The notes: generated by a model from the sequence alone, not told the origin. Shown: positions 53,501 through 63,396, numbered from the stretch's first letter. The stretch: DNA of 64,000 bases from Carboxylicivirga litoralis (GCF_025499605.1 NZ_JAFMVC010000002.1:310001-374000), one strand, 5' to 3'. Translations and numbers: made by a program.

Positions 53501-56500
53501 ATTCCTGCGTTGGCTGACGGATGGGTACGACTGACTTTTGCACCTAATGCAGAAGGTACTTTTAATTCTACCGTGACATTAACGGATGAGCAGGGCTATA
53601 CCTATTCATTTAGCGTTCATGGTATCGGTGTTATCCCGGCTAATATTGTGGTGGCCGATACTGAAACGGGCACCGATGAATACACAGTGCCAACGGATTT
53701 AACAGTAGGTGACGCCATAGCTAACCGCACTTTCACCATTACCAATGACGGCAAGTATCCACTACATTATAAAGTACCTAAGTTTGCACCAGAGTATGAA
53801 GTGGAAGGTTTGGTAAAGCCCATCAATAACTATGGCTATACCTACGATTATATGCTTACCGACCAACATCCGGAAGGTTCAACCACGGCCGATAAAATCG
53901 CAACACATAACTGGGTGGATATTAGTAGTACAGGTACGAAAATAGACGGTGAGTTACGTGGTCCGGCTTATGCCGTTGAGACAGAAATAGGTTTTTCATT
54001 CCCATTTCGCGACCGCTTTTACAATAAGGTGTGGATAAATGAGCAAGGCGCACTCATCTTTGGTGAGGAAGGTGATAAAAACCTGGATTGGGCCTCGGGT
54101 TCATCTTTGAATCCTAATTACCTGCGTGATTACGATATGATCACAGCGACCATGATGCGTCCAACCTACTCTGATAACTCTGCGATTTATTATCATCAGG
54201 AAGATGGTATGTTCCGCGTGTTTTATAAGAACATCAAGTTTGGAGGTACAAGTGTGGGCGTTGATTTACAGATTGTATTACATGCCAGTGGTGATGTGGA
54301 TGTGTTGTTTTATAAATCAGTCTATGTGGCATCTTATCTGATAGGCATTGTGGATAAGGACAATGAGGATGTGGCCTTTATTCATAACAGCGATTATCCT
54401 GTTCTTTTCTCAAAGGGAACAACATCTAACTCTTATCACGATTATTTCCATTTCTACCACCCGGGCGAGAATATGATTTCGAACGTGACCAATCCATCGG
54501 GAACCGTTCAGCCGGGCGAAGCTGTAGAGCTTGAAGTGTCGTTTAATACAGAGAATGTGCTACAAGATGCGGTTTATGAACGATTGGCTATTGTGAGCAA
54601 CGATCCGGATTTACCAGTGACAAAATACACGATCAATGCTAACTTCGTTGCGGGTGGAACTGCTCAGTTAGTAGCCGATGAGACCGATATTGATTTTGGT
54701 GATGTATTCAAAACGGATGAGGTGGAGCATATTACAACGCTCACTAACTCCGGAACAGCCGATATTCTGATTACAGATATTCAGTTTGGCGGCGCTGATT
54801 TGTTCAGTTGTTCCCGTATAGCGGATTTGCCAATTACAGTAAAAGCGCGTCAGTCGGTTCATATTCCGGTAAAAATCAATACAGGCATTCAGGCTGAAGT
54901 GGCTGCTGGTTTGTTGGAGGATGTGATGACGCTGACAGATGAAGCGGCTGTTAATTATACTGTTAATTTGACCGGTAATGTGGTGGAGAATCCGTTGATT
55001 CGAGTAACACCAGAAGCAGGTATCACACACACGATGAATGCCGGCGAAACTTTCGATACGCAAATCACGGTTTACAACGATGGCGATGGCGAGCTCGAAT
55101 ATGCTGTGGTACCTACGAACTGGTACTACCTGAAAAATGACTTAGGAGCAGCAACGTCTGAATTCAAAGAGTTTGACTATACCTTTGTGAAAGGCGATGG
55201 TGCCGGCTGGACTGATATAACAGAGTCAGCTGCCAGTTCGAATTTGGAGTCTAAGTTCCTGGATGATAACCTCACCTATTTCACCCTGCCCTTGAAGAAT
55301 GAGTATATCTACTACGGTGAAACCTACAATACTTTGTACATTGGATTAATGGGATGGGTGTCCTTTATTGAACCAGGTGTGCAGTCGTGGCAAGAACGCC
55401 CGACTGAAACGCCACAGGATGACAATATTCCGGGGGCTATCTCTCCAATGGCAGCTTTCCATCTCCCATATTATTATTCGATTTCTCAGAAGCAAGGTTT
55501 GTATTACCAGGAAGAAGATGACAGACTGATTGTGTCATGGGAAGATTATGTGCCGGTAGCTGGTATTCGCAGTGAGTATAGCTTCCAGGTGATTATCCAT
55601 CAAAATGGTAACATTGATTTTAATTACCGTAACCTGACTGAACCTAATGTGGCAGCCTTAATTGGTGTTGAGCATCCTAATCAGGCGGATGGCTTAATGA
55701 TCTGGAGAGATTACATGCCATCGGGAATTGAATACATGTCATATACGGTTTCTCCGGTTGAAAAGAAGCGAGTGGCGCCAAATTCATCAGCAGTTGTTGA
55801 TTTGACGCTGGATGCAAGCGATCTTTATGATGGGGTGTACACTTCAGACTTAGTCATTGTGAATAATACTGTTGGAGGACAGGCGGTTACTATCCCAGTT
55901 GAATTAACGGTTAATGGAGCGCCAAATGTAGAAGCGATTGGTAACGATGCCGGTTTGGTGTGGTATGTTGCAGGTGAAAGCTATGAAAAGGAATTCACCA
56001 TCCGCAACACCGGAACCAAAACAGTTTATTTTGGTACTGAGGAATTAACAGGTTCTGATGAAATCAGTGTCAGCTACAGGCATGATCCTGTTTATTATAG
56101 AGGTATGGAGATTCTTGAAGCCGGATTAATACCTGTGGAGAACTTTGTTGGTCAAAAGGTGATTCAGACGGTTGGTCGCATGCAAGTAGAAGTAGCCGAT
56201 GGTACTGAACTGGCACCCGGTGATTCATGGAACATGGTGTTACAATATACACCGGCGGCCCCAAGTGTGGCCACTGCTAACCTTAAGTTGATTGATGCCG
56301 ATTTAGTGGAAGCACTCAATTGTATTTTAACGATTGAAAGCAAGATGCCACCGGCCATTACAGTAAGTGATGAGGTGGTAACGGTTAATGCCGATGTGGA
56401 AACCTATACAACATCGCGCGATTTAGTAATTGGCAACGTAAACGGTTCGGGTGATTTGGAATGGAACATTGAAATGGTGTTCAACCGTGGTAAAGAGATT

Positions 56501-58138
56501 GATATTGCTGCCCTTAATGAAGCCTTGCCTGCTACCAATAAAGCGGTGGAGCTTTCTCAGGGAGAAGCTGTTGAAAGAATTAATACCCTCAAAGCAGCTC
56601 AAGCCGTTGAATACAACCGCACTTTGGCCTATACCGATGCTGAATCCAAAGAAAATAATATTGGTTTTGGTGCAGGATTAGCCTTTATGTCTGGAACGAA
56701 GTTAAAAGCACCGGCTGATGGATTCTTACTATCCAATGTGGAAACTTTCTACATCCGCGAGTCGGTGTTGAGCGGTGTCATTACCGTTGAAATTCGAGCT
56801 GGTGGTAACAATATTAATGATGCCATTAAAATTGGTAAAGGACAGATTAGTTTGTCATACGATGAGCCGGATGCTACTGTTGGTGATTGGGTGAATGTGG
56901 AACTGGACGAGTCTGTTTACATCTATCCGAATGAAGCGTTCTATGTTATTTTCACTTATCCATTGGGTGTAACAAAGCCACAAGGTGTTGTCTATAGTGA
57001 GTATGATGACATCATCGACGACCGCTTTTTCTTTAACTATGAAGATGACTGGTTTGATATTGTCACTCAAAGTGGTGTGGATAATATGATGTACATGGTG
57101 CGTGCTCATGAAGAAAAGTACGAGCAGAAGACCTGGTTGTCGATTGATGCAGATCAAATGAGTGGTGTAACGGCTGTGGGACAAGAGTCGACCATTCAAT
57201 TAAAATTTGATGCGGCTAATGCACAGGAATTGCGTAACAATGCAGAAGTGCTGATTCACAGCAATGATCCGTTGAATGAAACGATGTTAGTGGATGTGAA
57301 CCTGTTGATGAACGAAGCACCAGTGGTGACTTTGGTTGAAGGCAATCAGAAGGTGGAAGAAACACACACTGAAACATTGCGTTTTGAAGTGAGCGATAAC
57401 GAGGGCGATAGCTTCACTAACGAATGTATCACCGATGCTGAGTGGATTGCGTTTACTGATAATAACTCAGAAATAGTGGCAACACTAACACCGGGTTATG
57501 ACGCTCAGGGCATACATCAAATTGAGATCATCTCTACCGATGAGCATGGCGTTAAGCTGAGTTCTATTTTTGATGTACAGGTAATTAATGTGAATCGTGC
57601 CCCTGAATTTGCAGGGGCAATAAACGATACCACAGTGGTGTTGGAACATGGTAACTTCGAAATTGAGTTTACTGAGGTTATCAATGATATCGATAATGAC
57701 AAGATGACTTACACGTTTGAAGTAGCTAATGAGGACGTGTTAGAACTGATGTTAAGCGATAACAGGGCCGTTCTGAAACCAGTAACAATCGGTTCAACTG
57801 AGGTAAGCATCTCAGGACGCGATGAATACGGAGCACGCATCCAAACATCATATACCATTAATGTGGTTAACCGCACAGGTTTAGATGACAATCAGCTGGC
57901 AGGGGTTGAGGTGTATCCTAATCCGGCTCGCGATGTCATTAATATTACCTGGTTCGATAATGTGGAAGAAGCCAACATTCGTCTGATGAGTTCAACCGGT
58001 GAGTTGGTGATGCAGAAAATGGTAAGCAATTGGTCGTCTGAAACCCAATTGAATATTGGTCACTTAAACAGTGGTGTTTACATGCTGGAGTTAAAAGTGG
58101 ATGACGAAGTGTTTGTACAAAAAGTAATTAAACAATAG
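50531..58138 (+). CDS. Giant T9SS-secreted subtilase (S8 peptidase), copy 2
   Basis: 2535 residues, colinear with copy 1. Signal peptide to about residue 25 (TGGVTAQ). The S8 triad is intact: Asp201 (AIIDGGVQADHPDL), His256 (HGTHVAGTVGA) and Ser435 (GTSMACPHVSG), with oxyanion Asn in VISQNSWG. The same order of fibronectin III, Hydin-like (FGNVFVDQQKTFDIQV), GW-module and cadherin-like domains follows, ending in the T9SS domain VEVYPNPARDVINITW and the terminal KVIKQ. Roughly half the residues in the N-terminal part match copy 1 by eye, so the duplication is old. It should digest proteins at the cell surface or outside, and feeds the SusCD pair next door (inference). Confidence 0.95.
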   Translation: MKRTLLNHFLLLVISLFAFTGGVTAQEFVDGKQRGVIRVKMSPVIQSSLKSIKSTRSGGVETGIVAFDAVSSQVAANNMQRVFRYSPRFEERHQAAGLHLWYEIQFDKNLDPAEVANQYRQLPEVQKATIIPEVNLIGAEGTTAPAVSSVSSSFNDPHLGKQWHYNNDGSQSWAEAGADINLAKAWEIETGSSDVIVAIIDGGVQADHPDLEEAMWTNDAELNGLEGIDDDGNGFVDDIYGYNFCLGQGELVTHYHGTHVAGTVGAVNNNNTGVAGIAGGDGNNPGVRLMSCQIFTEDGAAGGYAEAIVYAADMGAVISQNSWGWSSDGYYEESVLEAIDYFNEQAGSYSGSPMKGGVSIFAAGNLGYEIDIYPAAYEPCIAVASMGPDFKRASYSVYADWVDITAPGGNTNLAPEAGVYSTYRDGAYSYLQGTSMACPHVSGIAALVVSKYRATDFTADQLKQHLLTSVHDIEPYLTEKTAGKMGNGYIDAYMALQSGDASVVPNRISSFSIETSQDFATYTWNVPADADDEKAVSYNLYWSKEPFTEANLQSAGSKVVNAFFVNVGDELINTVQNLDAQTEYYFAIKAFDRWGNGSELSDVIMVMTNSGPEIVMGEELNVDIDVRTQATSTQTYSFENIGEGVMDWRAHIGLDSLSLTPFASSSVVYPNFNTTPVLTGIGSEDLVVDGKVAAPFYEVIDERLKYVEYSTNATKIIGENDTTITNSAATWYKVEETEGYNLTHMWLNLKVNPETGPIVVEVWKGTVLREAELISSQNYTTETAYWTSHYVELEEQIHFNQGDIFWTVVHVPSGNLYPLGIAEELEEEQSDRCFMSFNGGASWSTLASVINKDNYVWSWVMRSTLDDIGDYISIAPTEGILASNESQDITVDIDASNLIDGYYEENIVVISNDPKNKVARGKVKFTVDGHAPELNSVKTVDFGNVFVDQQKTFDIQVVNNGLRGYQLLENGYTSSNPDIFIAEGVVSGETIPALADGWVRLTFAPNAEGTFNSTVTLTDEQGYTYSFSVHGIGVIPANIVVADTETGTDEYTVPTDLTVGDAIANRTFTITNDGKYPLHYKVPKFAPEYEVEGLVKPINNYGYTYDYMLTDQHPEGSTTADKIATHNWVDISSTGTKIDGELRGPAYAVETEIGFSFPFRDRFYNKVWINEQGALIFGEEGDKNLDWASGSSLNPNYLRDYDMITATMMRPTYSDNSAIYYHQEDGMFRVFYKNIKFGGTSVGVDLQIVLHASGDVDVLFYKSVYVASYLIGIVDKDNEDVAFIHNSDYPVLFSKGTTSNSYHDYFHFYHPGENMISNVTNPSGTVQPGEAVELEVSFNTENVLQDAVYERLAIVSNDPDLPVTKYTINANFVAGGTAQLVADETDIDFGDVFKTDEVEHITTLTNSGTADILITDIQFGGADLFSCSRIADLPITVKARQSVHIPVKINTGIQAEVAAGLLEDVMTLTDEAAVNYTVNLTGNVVENPLIRVTPEAGITHTMNAGETFDTQITVYNDGDGELEYAVVPTNWYYLKNDLGAATSEFKEFDYTFVKGDGAGWTDITESAASSNLESKFLDDNLTYFTLPLKNEYIYYGETYNTLYIGLMGWVSFIEPGVQSWQERPTETPQDDNIPGAISPMAAFHLPYYYSISQKQGLYYQEEDDRLIVSWEDYVPVAGIRSEYSFQVIIHQNGNIDFNYRNLTEPNVAALIGVEHPNQADGLMIWRDYMPSGIEYMSYTVSPVEKKRVAPNSSAVVDLTLDASDLYDGVYTSDLVIVNNTVGGQAVTIPVELTVNGAPNVEAIGNDAGLVWYVAGESYEKEFTIRNTGTKTVYFGTEELTGSDEISVSYRHDPVYYRGMEILEAGLIPVENFVGQKVIQTVGRMQVEVADGTELAPGDSWNMVLQYTPAAPSVATANLKLIDADLVEALNCILTIESKMPPAITVSDEVVTVNADVETYTTSRDLVIGNVNGSGDLEWNIEMVFNRGKEIDIAALNEALPATNKAVELSQGEAVERINTLKAAQAVEYNRTLAYTDAESKENNIGFGAGLAFMSGTKLKAPADGFLLSNVETFYIRESVLSGVITVEIRAGGNNINDAIKIGKGQISLSYDEPDATVGDWVNVELDESVYIYPNEAFYVIFTYPLGVTKPQGVVYSEYDDIIDDRFFFNYEDDWFDIVTQSGVDNMMYMVRAHEEKYEQKTWLSIDADQMSGVTAVGQESTIQLKFDAANAQELRNNAEVLIHSNDPLNETMLVDVNLLMNEAPVVTLVEGNQKVEETHTETLRFEVSDNEGDSFTNECITDAEWIAFTDNNSEIVATLTPGYDAQGIHQIEIISTDEHGVKLSSIFDVQVINVNRAPEFAGAINDTTVVLEHGNFEIEFTEVINDIDNDKMTYTFEVANEDVLELMLSDNRAVLKPVTIGSTEVSISGRDEYGARIQTSYTINVVNRTGLDDNQLAGVEVYPNPARDVINITWFDNVEEANIRLMSSTGELVMQKMVSNWSSETQLNIGHLNSGVYMLELKVDDEVFVQKVIKQ

Positions 58139-58212
58139 TAGGCTAAAGGAAAAGGGTGGGAGCTCTAATCGCCGGGCAACCACCCTTTAACAAGAACTTA
58201 AAAGAGAACATT

Positions 58213-58632
58213 ATGAAGTCATTACTAAATTATATAGCCATAGGGATATTGGCCATGTTTGCAGCTTGCAGTTCCGATAGCGATTCTGTGGATCTTGAAA
58301 AACCGACAGCGATTATTCAGTTAGAGAAAGAAGATGGAGTATATGGTCCGGGGCACAGTATCATTATCAATGCAAGTTTTATGGATAATGAAGCTTTAAA
58401 AGAATGCCAGGTGAGCATTGCCAGCCAGCGTTCTTTAAAAGGATGGGACACCGATTGGGATGTAGAGATGCATAAGATTAATTTATCAGGCACTGAGATG
58501 CAATTATCAGCAACACGCGTGTTGGAAGATATTCCCACCGATATATATTATGGCGATTACCAGCTATCTTTTAAGGTACTGGACGAAGCCAATAACTATA
58601 ATATTTATACAATAGACATAACAATTCAATAA
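58213..58632 (+). CDS. Lipoprotein, DUF4625-like, copy 2
   Basis: 139 residues from the ATG at 58213, which gives a lipoprotein signal (MKSLLNYIAIGILAMFAACS, Cys at about 19); the longer frame from 58156 would put 19 residues in front of it and is unlikely. The domain repeats that of copy 1: KPTAIIQLEKEDGVYGPGHS, LKECQVSIASQRSLKGWDTDW, IPTDIYYGDYQLSFKVLDE. It follows the second subtilase after 74 bases and is followed by a weak eight-base stem (AGGGTTAT/ATAACCCT, 58648-58690) that may end the unit. Confidence 0.85.
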   Translation: MKSLLNYIAIGILAMFAACSSDSDSVDLEKPTAIIQLEKEDGVYGPGHSIIINASFMDNEALKECQVSIASQRSLKGWDTDWDVEMHKINLSGTEMQLSATRVLEDIPTDIYYGDYQLSFKVLDEANNYNIYTIDITIQ

Positions 58633-58722
58633 TAGCATAAAGAGGAAAGGGTTATAACAGAAAGATTGCCGGAAACAACCCAATAACCCTGATTCTTATT
58701 TGTAACTACACTACAGATACTT

Positions 58723-58758
58723 GTTTTGCATGCCATGCAACGGCGTGGCATGTAAAAC
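58723..58758 (+). promoter_or_regulatory. Hairpin upstream of susC
   Basis: GTTTTGCATGCCA (58723-58735) pairs with TGGCATGTAAAAC (58746-58758) across ten bases, with one G-T pair. An overlapping palindrome, TTGCATG-C-CATGCAA (58726-58740), would compete with it. There is no T-run, so terminator is less likely than a regulator site or RNA switch for the SusCD operon. It lies 57 bases before the susC ATG. Confidence 0.45.
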
Positions 58759-58815
58759 ATTTGTGCTTAATCGAAGAGAAAATTGACACAGATAGTGAAT
58801 ATAAAAACAAAATTT

Positions 58816-61800
58816 ATGAAACGTATTTTTAATGCGTTATTGTTCATGTTTATACTCGGTGTTGGGTTTGTTAACGCCCAAAATCAGACTGTTACAGGAA
58901 CAATAACCGATGCAGCCGATGGTTCAGGAATACCGGGAGCCACCATTATGGTGAAAGGAACGACCGTAGGTACCATTACAATGATTGATGGTACATACAC
59001 CTTAGAAGTTCCTGCTGATGCACAAACATTGGTTTACTCCTTTGTGGGTATGACAACACAGGAAGTAGCATATGTCGGTCAGGCAGTGATTAATATTGTA
59101 TTAGAGACAGAATCCATCGGTGTTGAGGAAGTGGTCGTATCAGCTTATGGTACCAAAGGTAAAGTGGGGCTGAAAGGAGCTATTTCGGTAGTGGAAGCCA
59201 AAGACCTGGAGCAAATGCCAGTAGCCACTTTCGACCAGATGTTACAAGGTAAAACAACAGGTTTACATATCTCAACCGGTTCGGGGCAGCCTGGTTCGGG
59301 TAGTACAAAAGTACGTATCCGTGGTTCGGGTTCTATCACCAGTGGTAACGAGCCGTTGTATGTGGTGGATGGTGTGCCGATTGAAAGTGGCGCTTTCGCC
59401 TCGCTAAATGCCAACGACTTTGAAACCGTGAGTGTGCTGAAAGATGCTTCGTCAACAGCTATTTATGGTTCACGTGCCTCCAATGGTGTTATTTTAATCA
59501 CCACCAAACGTGGTAAAGAGGGTAAAACACAGGTGAATGTACGTCACCAAACAGGTTTCTCAGTGAAAACACAAGAGAAATTTGATATGATGAATTCTAC
59601 TGAAAAGTTGTGGTTCGAAGAAGTTGCCAAGAAAGGGCCGGGATGGGAACTAAGTCCATTAAACCCTAACTATAGCCGTTTATCACCTGAGGCACGTACT
59701 GCACAGGAAGCTGAATTGGCTCGTTTACGTGGTATTAAAACAAACTGGAGCGATATTGTTTTTCGCACTGGTAAAACAATGAGTAACGAAGTAAATTTCT
59801 CAGGTGGTAGCGAGAAAACACGTTTTTATGTGGCTTACCAAAATTATTACCAGGAAGGATTATCGGATCGTTCAGATATGCAACGTCATGCCGGTCGTTT
59901 AAACCTGGATCATAAGATATCGGATAAGGTGAAATTTGGAATGACCACATCGCTTGGTCAGTCAGAAATTAACCGTATCGAAAGTGAAGGTGGTATTGCC
60001 TTAATGAACCCCTTTGCAGCGGTTTATTTAGCGAACCCATGGGAAGAACCTTATGATGCTAACGGTAATCCGTCGCCGGGTTTTTATAGCTACACTAATC
60101 CACACTTGTCGGATGAAGACAATAGTAGTTTCTACAACCCATATAGTAAAACAGGTGCAAATATGTTGGATCAGATGAGCAAATCGACCAACAAAGCCGA
60201 TGAAACCAAGTTTGTTGGGTCTTTTAACCTGACCTGGGATATCATCGATGGCTTATCAGCCAAAACTCAATATGGTATCGATTATCGGAATACCGTAGGT
60301 GAACGCTGGATTAGTCCTGATGCCTGGTCATCTCTTCAGTCAGGAGCGGGTGACCCCGATCGTCAGGGCTCGATTAGTGAGTCATACAACCGCCGTGTTG
60401 AGAAAACCTTCACCAATACACTTGATTATAAAAAAGTGATTGCTGAAAAACATTTGATTTCAGCTGTTATTGGTTCGGAATATATCAAGAACGATTATTT
60501 TAGTTTTGGGTTTACAGGCTATGGATTGGAAGAGAAATTACCTGAAACACCAGCGGGTATCACACCTGGAACAGCAGAAAATAACTTCATTCCGACTGTT
60601 GGTGGTTCAAAATCCGAAAGAGCTTTATTCTCTTTATTTTCGATGCTTAACTATACTTTAAACGATAAGTATACCTTTAGTGGTAGTTTACGTCGTGATG
60701 GTTCATCCGCTTTTGGTGCCAATTATCAGTACGCGGTTCTTTATTCAGCTGGTGTAACATGGGATATTACTCGTGAAAACTTTATGTCAGGCCTGTCTTG
60801 GGTTAATAACCTGAAGTTCCGTATTAGTTACGGTACAACCGGTAACCAGGGTGTTGGTAATTACGAGTCATACACGCTATGGACGAATAGTTCATATGTC
60901 GGTGATCCGGCCTATATGCTGGCACAAACAGGAGACCCTAATGTGAAGTGGGAGATTGGTCATAAGTTCAATGCCGGTTTTGATTATAACTTATTTGCTA
61001 ACCGCTTAAGTGGTTCGTTGGATGTGTATAACGATATTACTTCTGACTTGTTTATCGTACAAAAGTTCTCGGCCTGGGATGGTGTTGTTGGTAATGCGAA
61101 ACGTACCAATGCCGGTAAAGTGCGTAACCGGGGTATTGAATTCCTGGTTAACTACGATGTTATCAGAAACAGAAACCTTACATGGACGGTTGGTACTAAC
61201 TTGTCGTATAATGACAATGAGATTCTGGATCTAGGTCAGGTAACTGAGTTTGAACAAGGAACATCCATTGTTCGTGAAGGACTGCCATTAGGCTCGCATT
61301 ACATGGTAGAATGGGCTGGTGTTAATCCTGCTAACGGTAACGCTTTGTATTATACTAAAAACGGTGAGATTACAGAGAAATATAGTGCTGATGATAATGT
61401 GGCTGAGTTCGGTACTTCAAATCCTCCATTCACTGGCGGTATCAATACCTCATTAAGTTACAAAGGCATTGAGCTAAGTGCGCAGTTTACTTTTGCACAA
61501 GGTTTCTCACGATTTAATAACCAAACCTTCTTCCAGGAGAACCCCAACTTTGCACAGTTTAATATGTCAACAGCCATGTTAGATGTGTGGCAGCAACCAG
61601 GTGATGTAACCGAGATTCAGGGGGTACACTCGCAACGCGAATTTTCGTCAAAAGACATTGAAGATGCTTCATACATGCGTTTCCGTAACCTGATGATTGC
61701 TTATAACCTACCTAAAAACCTATTAGAGCGCAGTGGTTTTATCAGCAAGGTAAGGGTGTATGCACAGGGACAGAACTTGTTTACATGGACCAACTGGAGC

Positions 61801-61890
61801 GGTTTTGATCCGGAAGATAGTAACAACATTGCCAGCTATGAATATCCTACACCACGTGTTTTCTCTTTTGGTGTTGATGTGTCATTCTAA
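58816..61890 (+). CDS. TonB-linked outer-membrane transporter, SusC/RagA family
   Basis: 1024 residues from the ATG at 58816, which begins a signal peptide (MKRIFNALLFMFILGVGFVNAQ); the frame is open 11 codons upstream. A carboxypeptidase-regulatory domain (about 25-105; VTGTITDAADGSGIPGATIMVKGT) is followed by the plug (about 115-240: EEVVVSAYGT, VRIRGSGSITSGNEPLYVVDGVP, ILITTKRG) and a large beta-barrel ending in DVSF. It imports oligomers, with SusD as the lid. Given the protease genes, a RagAB-like peptide role is plausible, but carbohydrate uptake cannot be excluded. Confidence 0.96.
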   Translation: MKRIFNALLFMFILGVGFVNAQNQTVTGTITDAADGSGIPGATIMVKGTTVGTITMIDGTYTLEVPADAQTLVYSFVGMTTQEVAYVGQAVINIVLETESIGVEEVVVSAYGTKGKVGLKGAISVVEAKDLEQMPVATFDQMLQGKTTGLHISTGSGQPGSGSTKVRIRGSGSITSGNEPLYVVDGVPIESGAFASLNANDFETVSVLKDASSTAIYGSRASNGVILITTKRGKEGKTQVNVRHQTGFSVKTQEKFDMMNSTEKLWFEEVAKKGPGWELSPLNPNYSRLSPEARTAQEAELARLRGIKTNWSDIVFRTGKTMSNEVNFSGGSEKTRFYVAYQNYYQEGLSDRSDMQRHAGRLNLDHKISDKVKFGMTTSLGQSEINRIESEGGIALMNPFAAVYLANPWEEPYDANGNPSPGFYSYTNPHLSDEDNSSFYNPYSKTGANMLDQMSKSTNKADETKFVGSFNLTWDIIDGLSAKTQYGIDYRNTVGERWISPDAWSSLQSGAGDPDRQGSISESYNRRVEKTFTNTLDYKKVIAEKHLISAVIGSEYIKNDYFSFGFTGYGLEEKLPETPAGITPGTAENNFIPTVGGSKSERALFSLFSMLNYTLNDKYTFSGSLRRDGSSAFGANYQYAVLYSAGVTWDITRENFMSGLSWVNNLKFRISYGTTGNQGVGNYESYTLWTNSSYVGDPAYMLAQTGDPNVKWEIGHKFNAGFDYNLFANRLSGSLDVYNDITSDLFIVQKFSAWDGVVGNAKRTNAGKVRNRGIEFLVNYDVIRNRNLTWTVGTNLSYNDNEILDLGQVTEFEQGTSIVREGLPLGSHYMVEWAGVNPANGNALYYTKNGEITEKYSADDNVAEFGTSNPPFTGGINTSLSYKGIELSAQFTFAQGFSRFNNQTFFQENPNFAQFNMSTAMLDVWQQPGDVTEIQGVHSQREFSSKDIEDASYMRFRNLMIAYNLPKNLLERSGFISKVRVYAQGQNLFTWTNWSGFDPEDSNNIASYEYPTPRVFSFGVDVSF

Positions 61891-61904
61891 AAAAATAAGA
61901 GACA

Positions 61905-63281
61905 ATGAAGATGATAAAAAGAAATATACTAGCAGGCCTGGCATTTTTAGCCTTTTTAGGAACGGCTTGTTCATTGGATTTAGAACCAATTGATTCGATT
62001 GGTGACAGCGCCGCTTTTCAAACCATCGAAGATTTAGAAAAGGGTGTGACAGGTGTGATGGCCACTATAGGCGGTCATGGTATTGTTGGGCAGGGAGATC
62101 GTGCCAGCGATGATTTACGCTATTCTTTATCGAACACAGGACAGGGAGTGCAAGTGCACAATTGGACCTATAACTCATCTACCACTGATTTAGCAGGTAC
62201 CTGGAATGGTAATGCCGCTTTGGTTGACCGTGCTAACCGCATTATTGCTATTGCAGCAAAGTTCGATCAGGAAGATCCTACTGTGAAACGTATTATTGCT
62301 GAGTGTGTATTTCTGAGGGCCTATGCTCACTTCGAAATTGTGCGCTTATACTGTCCTAATTATGCAGCGGATGCCATTGGTATTCCTTACAAATTTGAAT
62401 CAGCTGTCACCAATCCATCACGCTTAAAGCAAGGGGAGGTTTATCGATATGTATTAGCCGATATTGAAGCGTCTATTCCGGAATTGAATCAATATGCCGA
62501 CCGCAATTATTGGGTAACGAAATCAGCTGCTTATGCCTTAAAAGCACGTGTGGCGCAGTATATGGGCGATTGGGATATGGCGATTGCCGCGGCTGACGAA
62601 GCTCAAGGTATCGGTGGCTTCAGGCTGGCTACACCTGCCGAGTTTCAAGGTGTTTGGGATGATGATGTAGCCGAAGACGTAGAGGTAATTTTTCGTGCTC
62701 GTCGCGAAAATGCCACTTTGGGCGATTATTATACACGGGCCAGCAATGGAGATATCTTCTTTCATCCCTCGTATGACTTGATGAATCAGTATTCAGCTGA
62801 TGATATCCGTTACTATACGTATTTTGGCCAGAATGAGGATGGAAAGGATTTGGTTATTAAGCATGATGGACGACCGAACGATAAGTCGCACGTGGTTGAT
62901 TTAAAGATTTTCCGCGTGTCTGAATTGCTACTGATTAAGGCTGAGGCCTATGTAAATAAAGGTATGAATGCAGAAGCAGAGACGGTATTAAACACATTGC
63001 GCGCGCAGCGCATTGTTTCGCCACAGCCATTGGATTTGTCAACACCTGAGTTGGCTTTAAAAGCAGTGCAAGACGAGCGTCGTCGTGAGTTAGCCTATGA
63101 AGGACACCGTTTTTATGATTTACGTCGCTGGAACCAGGGTATTGAGAGAAGCGCCGAAGATGCTCCGGGAAATACACTCACCACATTGGAAGCTGGCGAT
63201 TACCGTTTTGTGTTCCCCATTCCGCAGGAAGAGATTTTTGCCAATGATAATATGAAGCAAAACGCAGGATATAGTAACTAA
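61905..63281 (+). CDS. SusD/RagB family surface lipoprotein
   Basis: 458 residues, 14 bases after susC. The lipoprotein signal ends FLGTACSLDLEP (Cys at about 23). The helical TPR-like frame shows RIIAECVFLRAYAHFEIVRLY, SRLKQGEVYRYVLADIEASIPEL, KSAAYALKARVAQYMGDWDMAIAAADE, and the conserved late part RVSELLLIKAEAYVNKGMNAEAETVLN, ELAYEGHRFYDLRRWN and FPIPQEEIFANDNMKQN. It forms the lid on SusC and binds the substrate. Shorter than many SusD proteins, but complete. Confidence 0.95.
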   Translation: MKMIKRNILAGLAFLAFLGTACSLDLEPIDSIGDSAAFQTIEDLEKGVTGVMATIGGHGIVGQGDRASDDLRYSLSNTGQGVQVHNWTYNSSTTDLAGTWNGNAALVDRANRIIAIAAKFDQEDPTVKRIIAECVFLRAYAHFEIVRLYCPNYAADAIGIPYKFESAVTNPSRLKQGEVYRYVLADIEASIPELNQYADRNYWVTKSAAYALKARVAQYMGDWDMAIAAADEAQGIGGFRLATPAEFQGVWDDDVAEDVEVIFRARRENATLGDYYTRASNGDIFFHPSYDLMNQYSADDIRYYTYFGQNEDGKDLVIKHDGRPNDKSHVVDLKIFRVSELLLIKAEAYVNKGMNAEAETVLNTLRAQRIVSPQPLDLSTPELALKAVQDERRRELAYEGHRFYDLRRWNQGIERSAEDAPGNTLTTLEAGDYRFVFPIPQEEIFANDNMKQNAGYSN

Positions 63282-63302
63282 GGTTGATTTGTAAGATTCG
63301 GT

Positions 63303-63334
63303 GGGCCATGTTAAGGTCGTTGACCTGGCCTTTT
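63303..63334 (+). terminator. Weak terminator after susD
   Basis: GGCCA (63304-63308) and AGGTC (63314-63318) pair with GACCT and GGCC (63322-63330), followed by TTTT. As the next lipoprotein follows in the same direction, it may reduce rather than stop transcription. Confidence 0.45.
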
Positions 63335-63396
63335 CAGCCCATCAGATAAACAAAGGTTGGATTGATCATATAAGTAATGTTAATTGAATGAATCTT

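Noticed and set aside
58156-58212. Longer start for lipoprotein copy 2
   Set aside because: It would put 19 non-hydrophobic residues before the lipoprotein signal, unlike copy 1.
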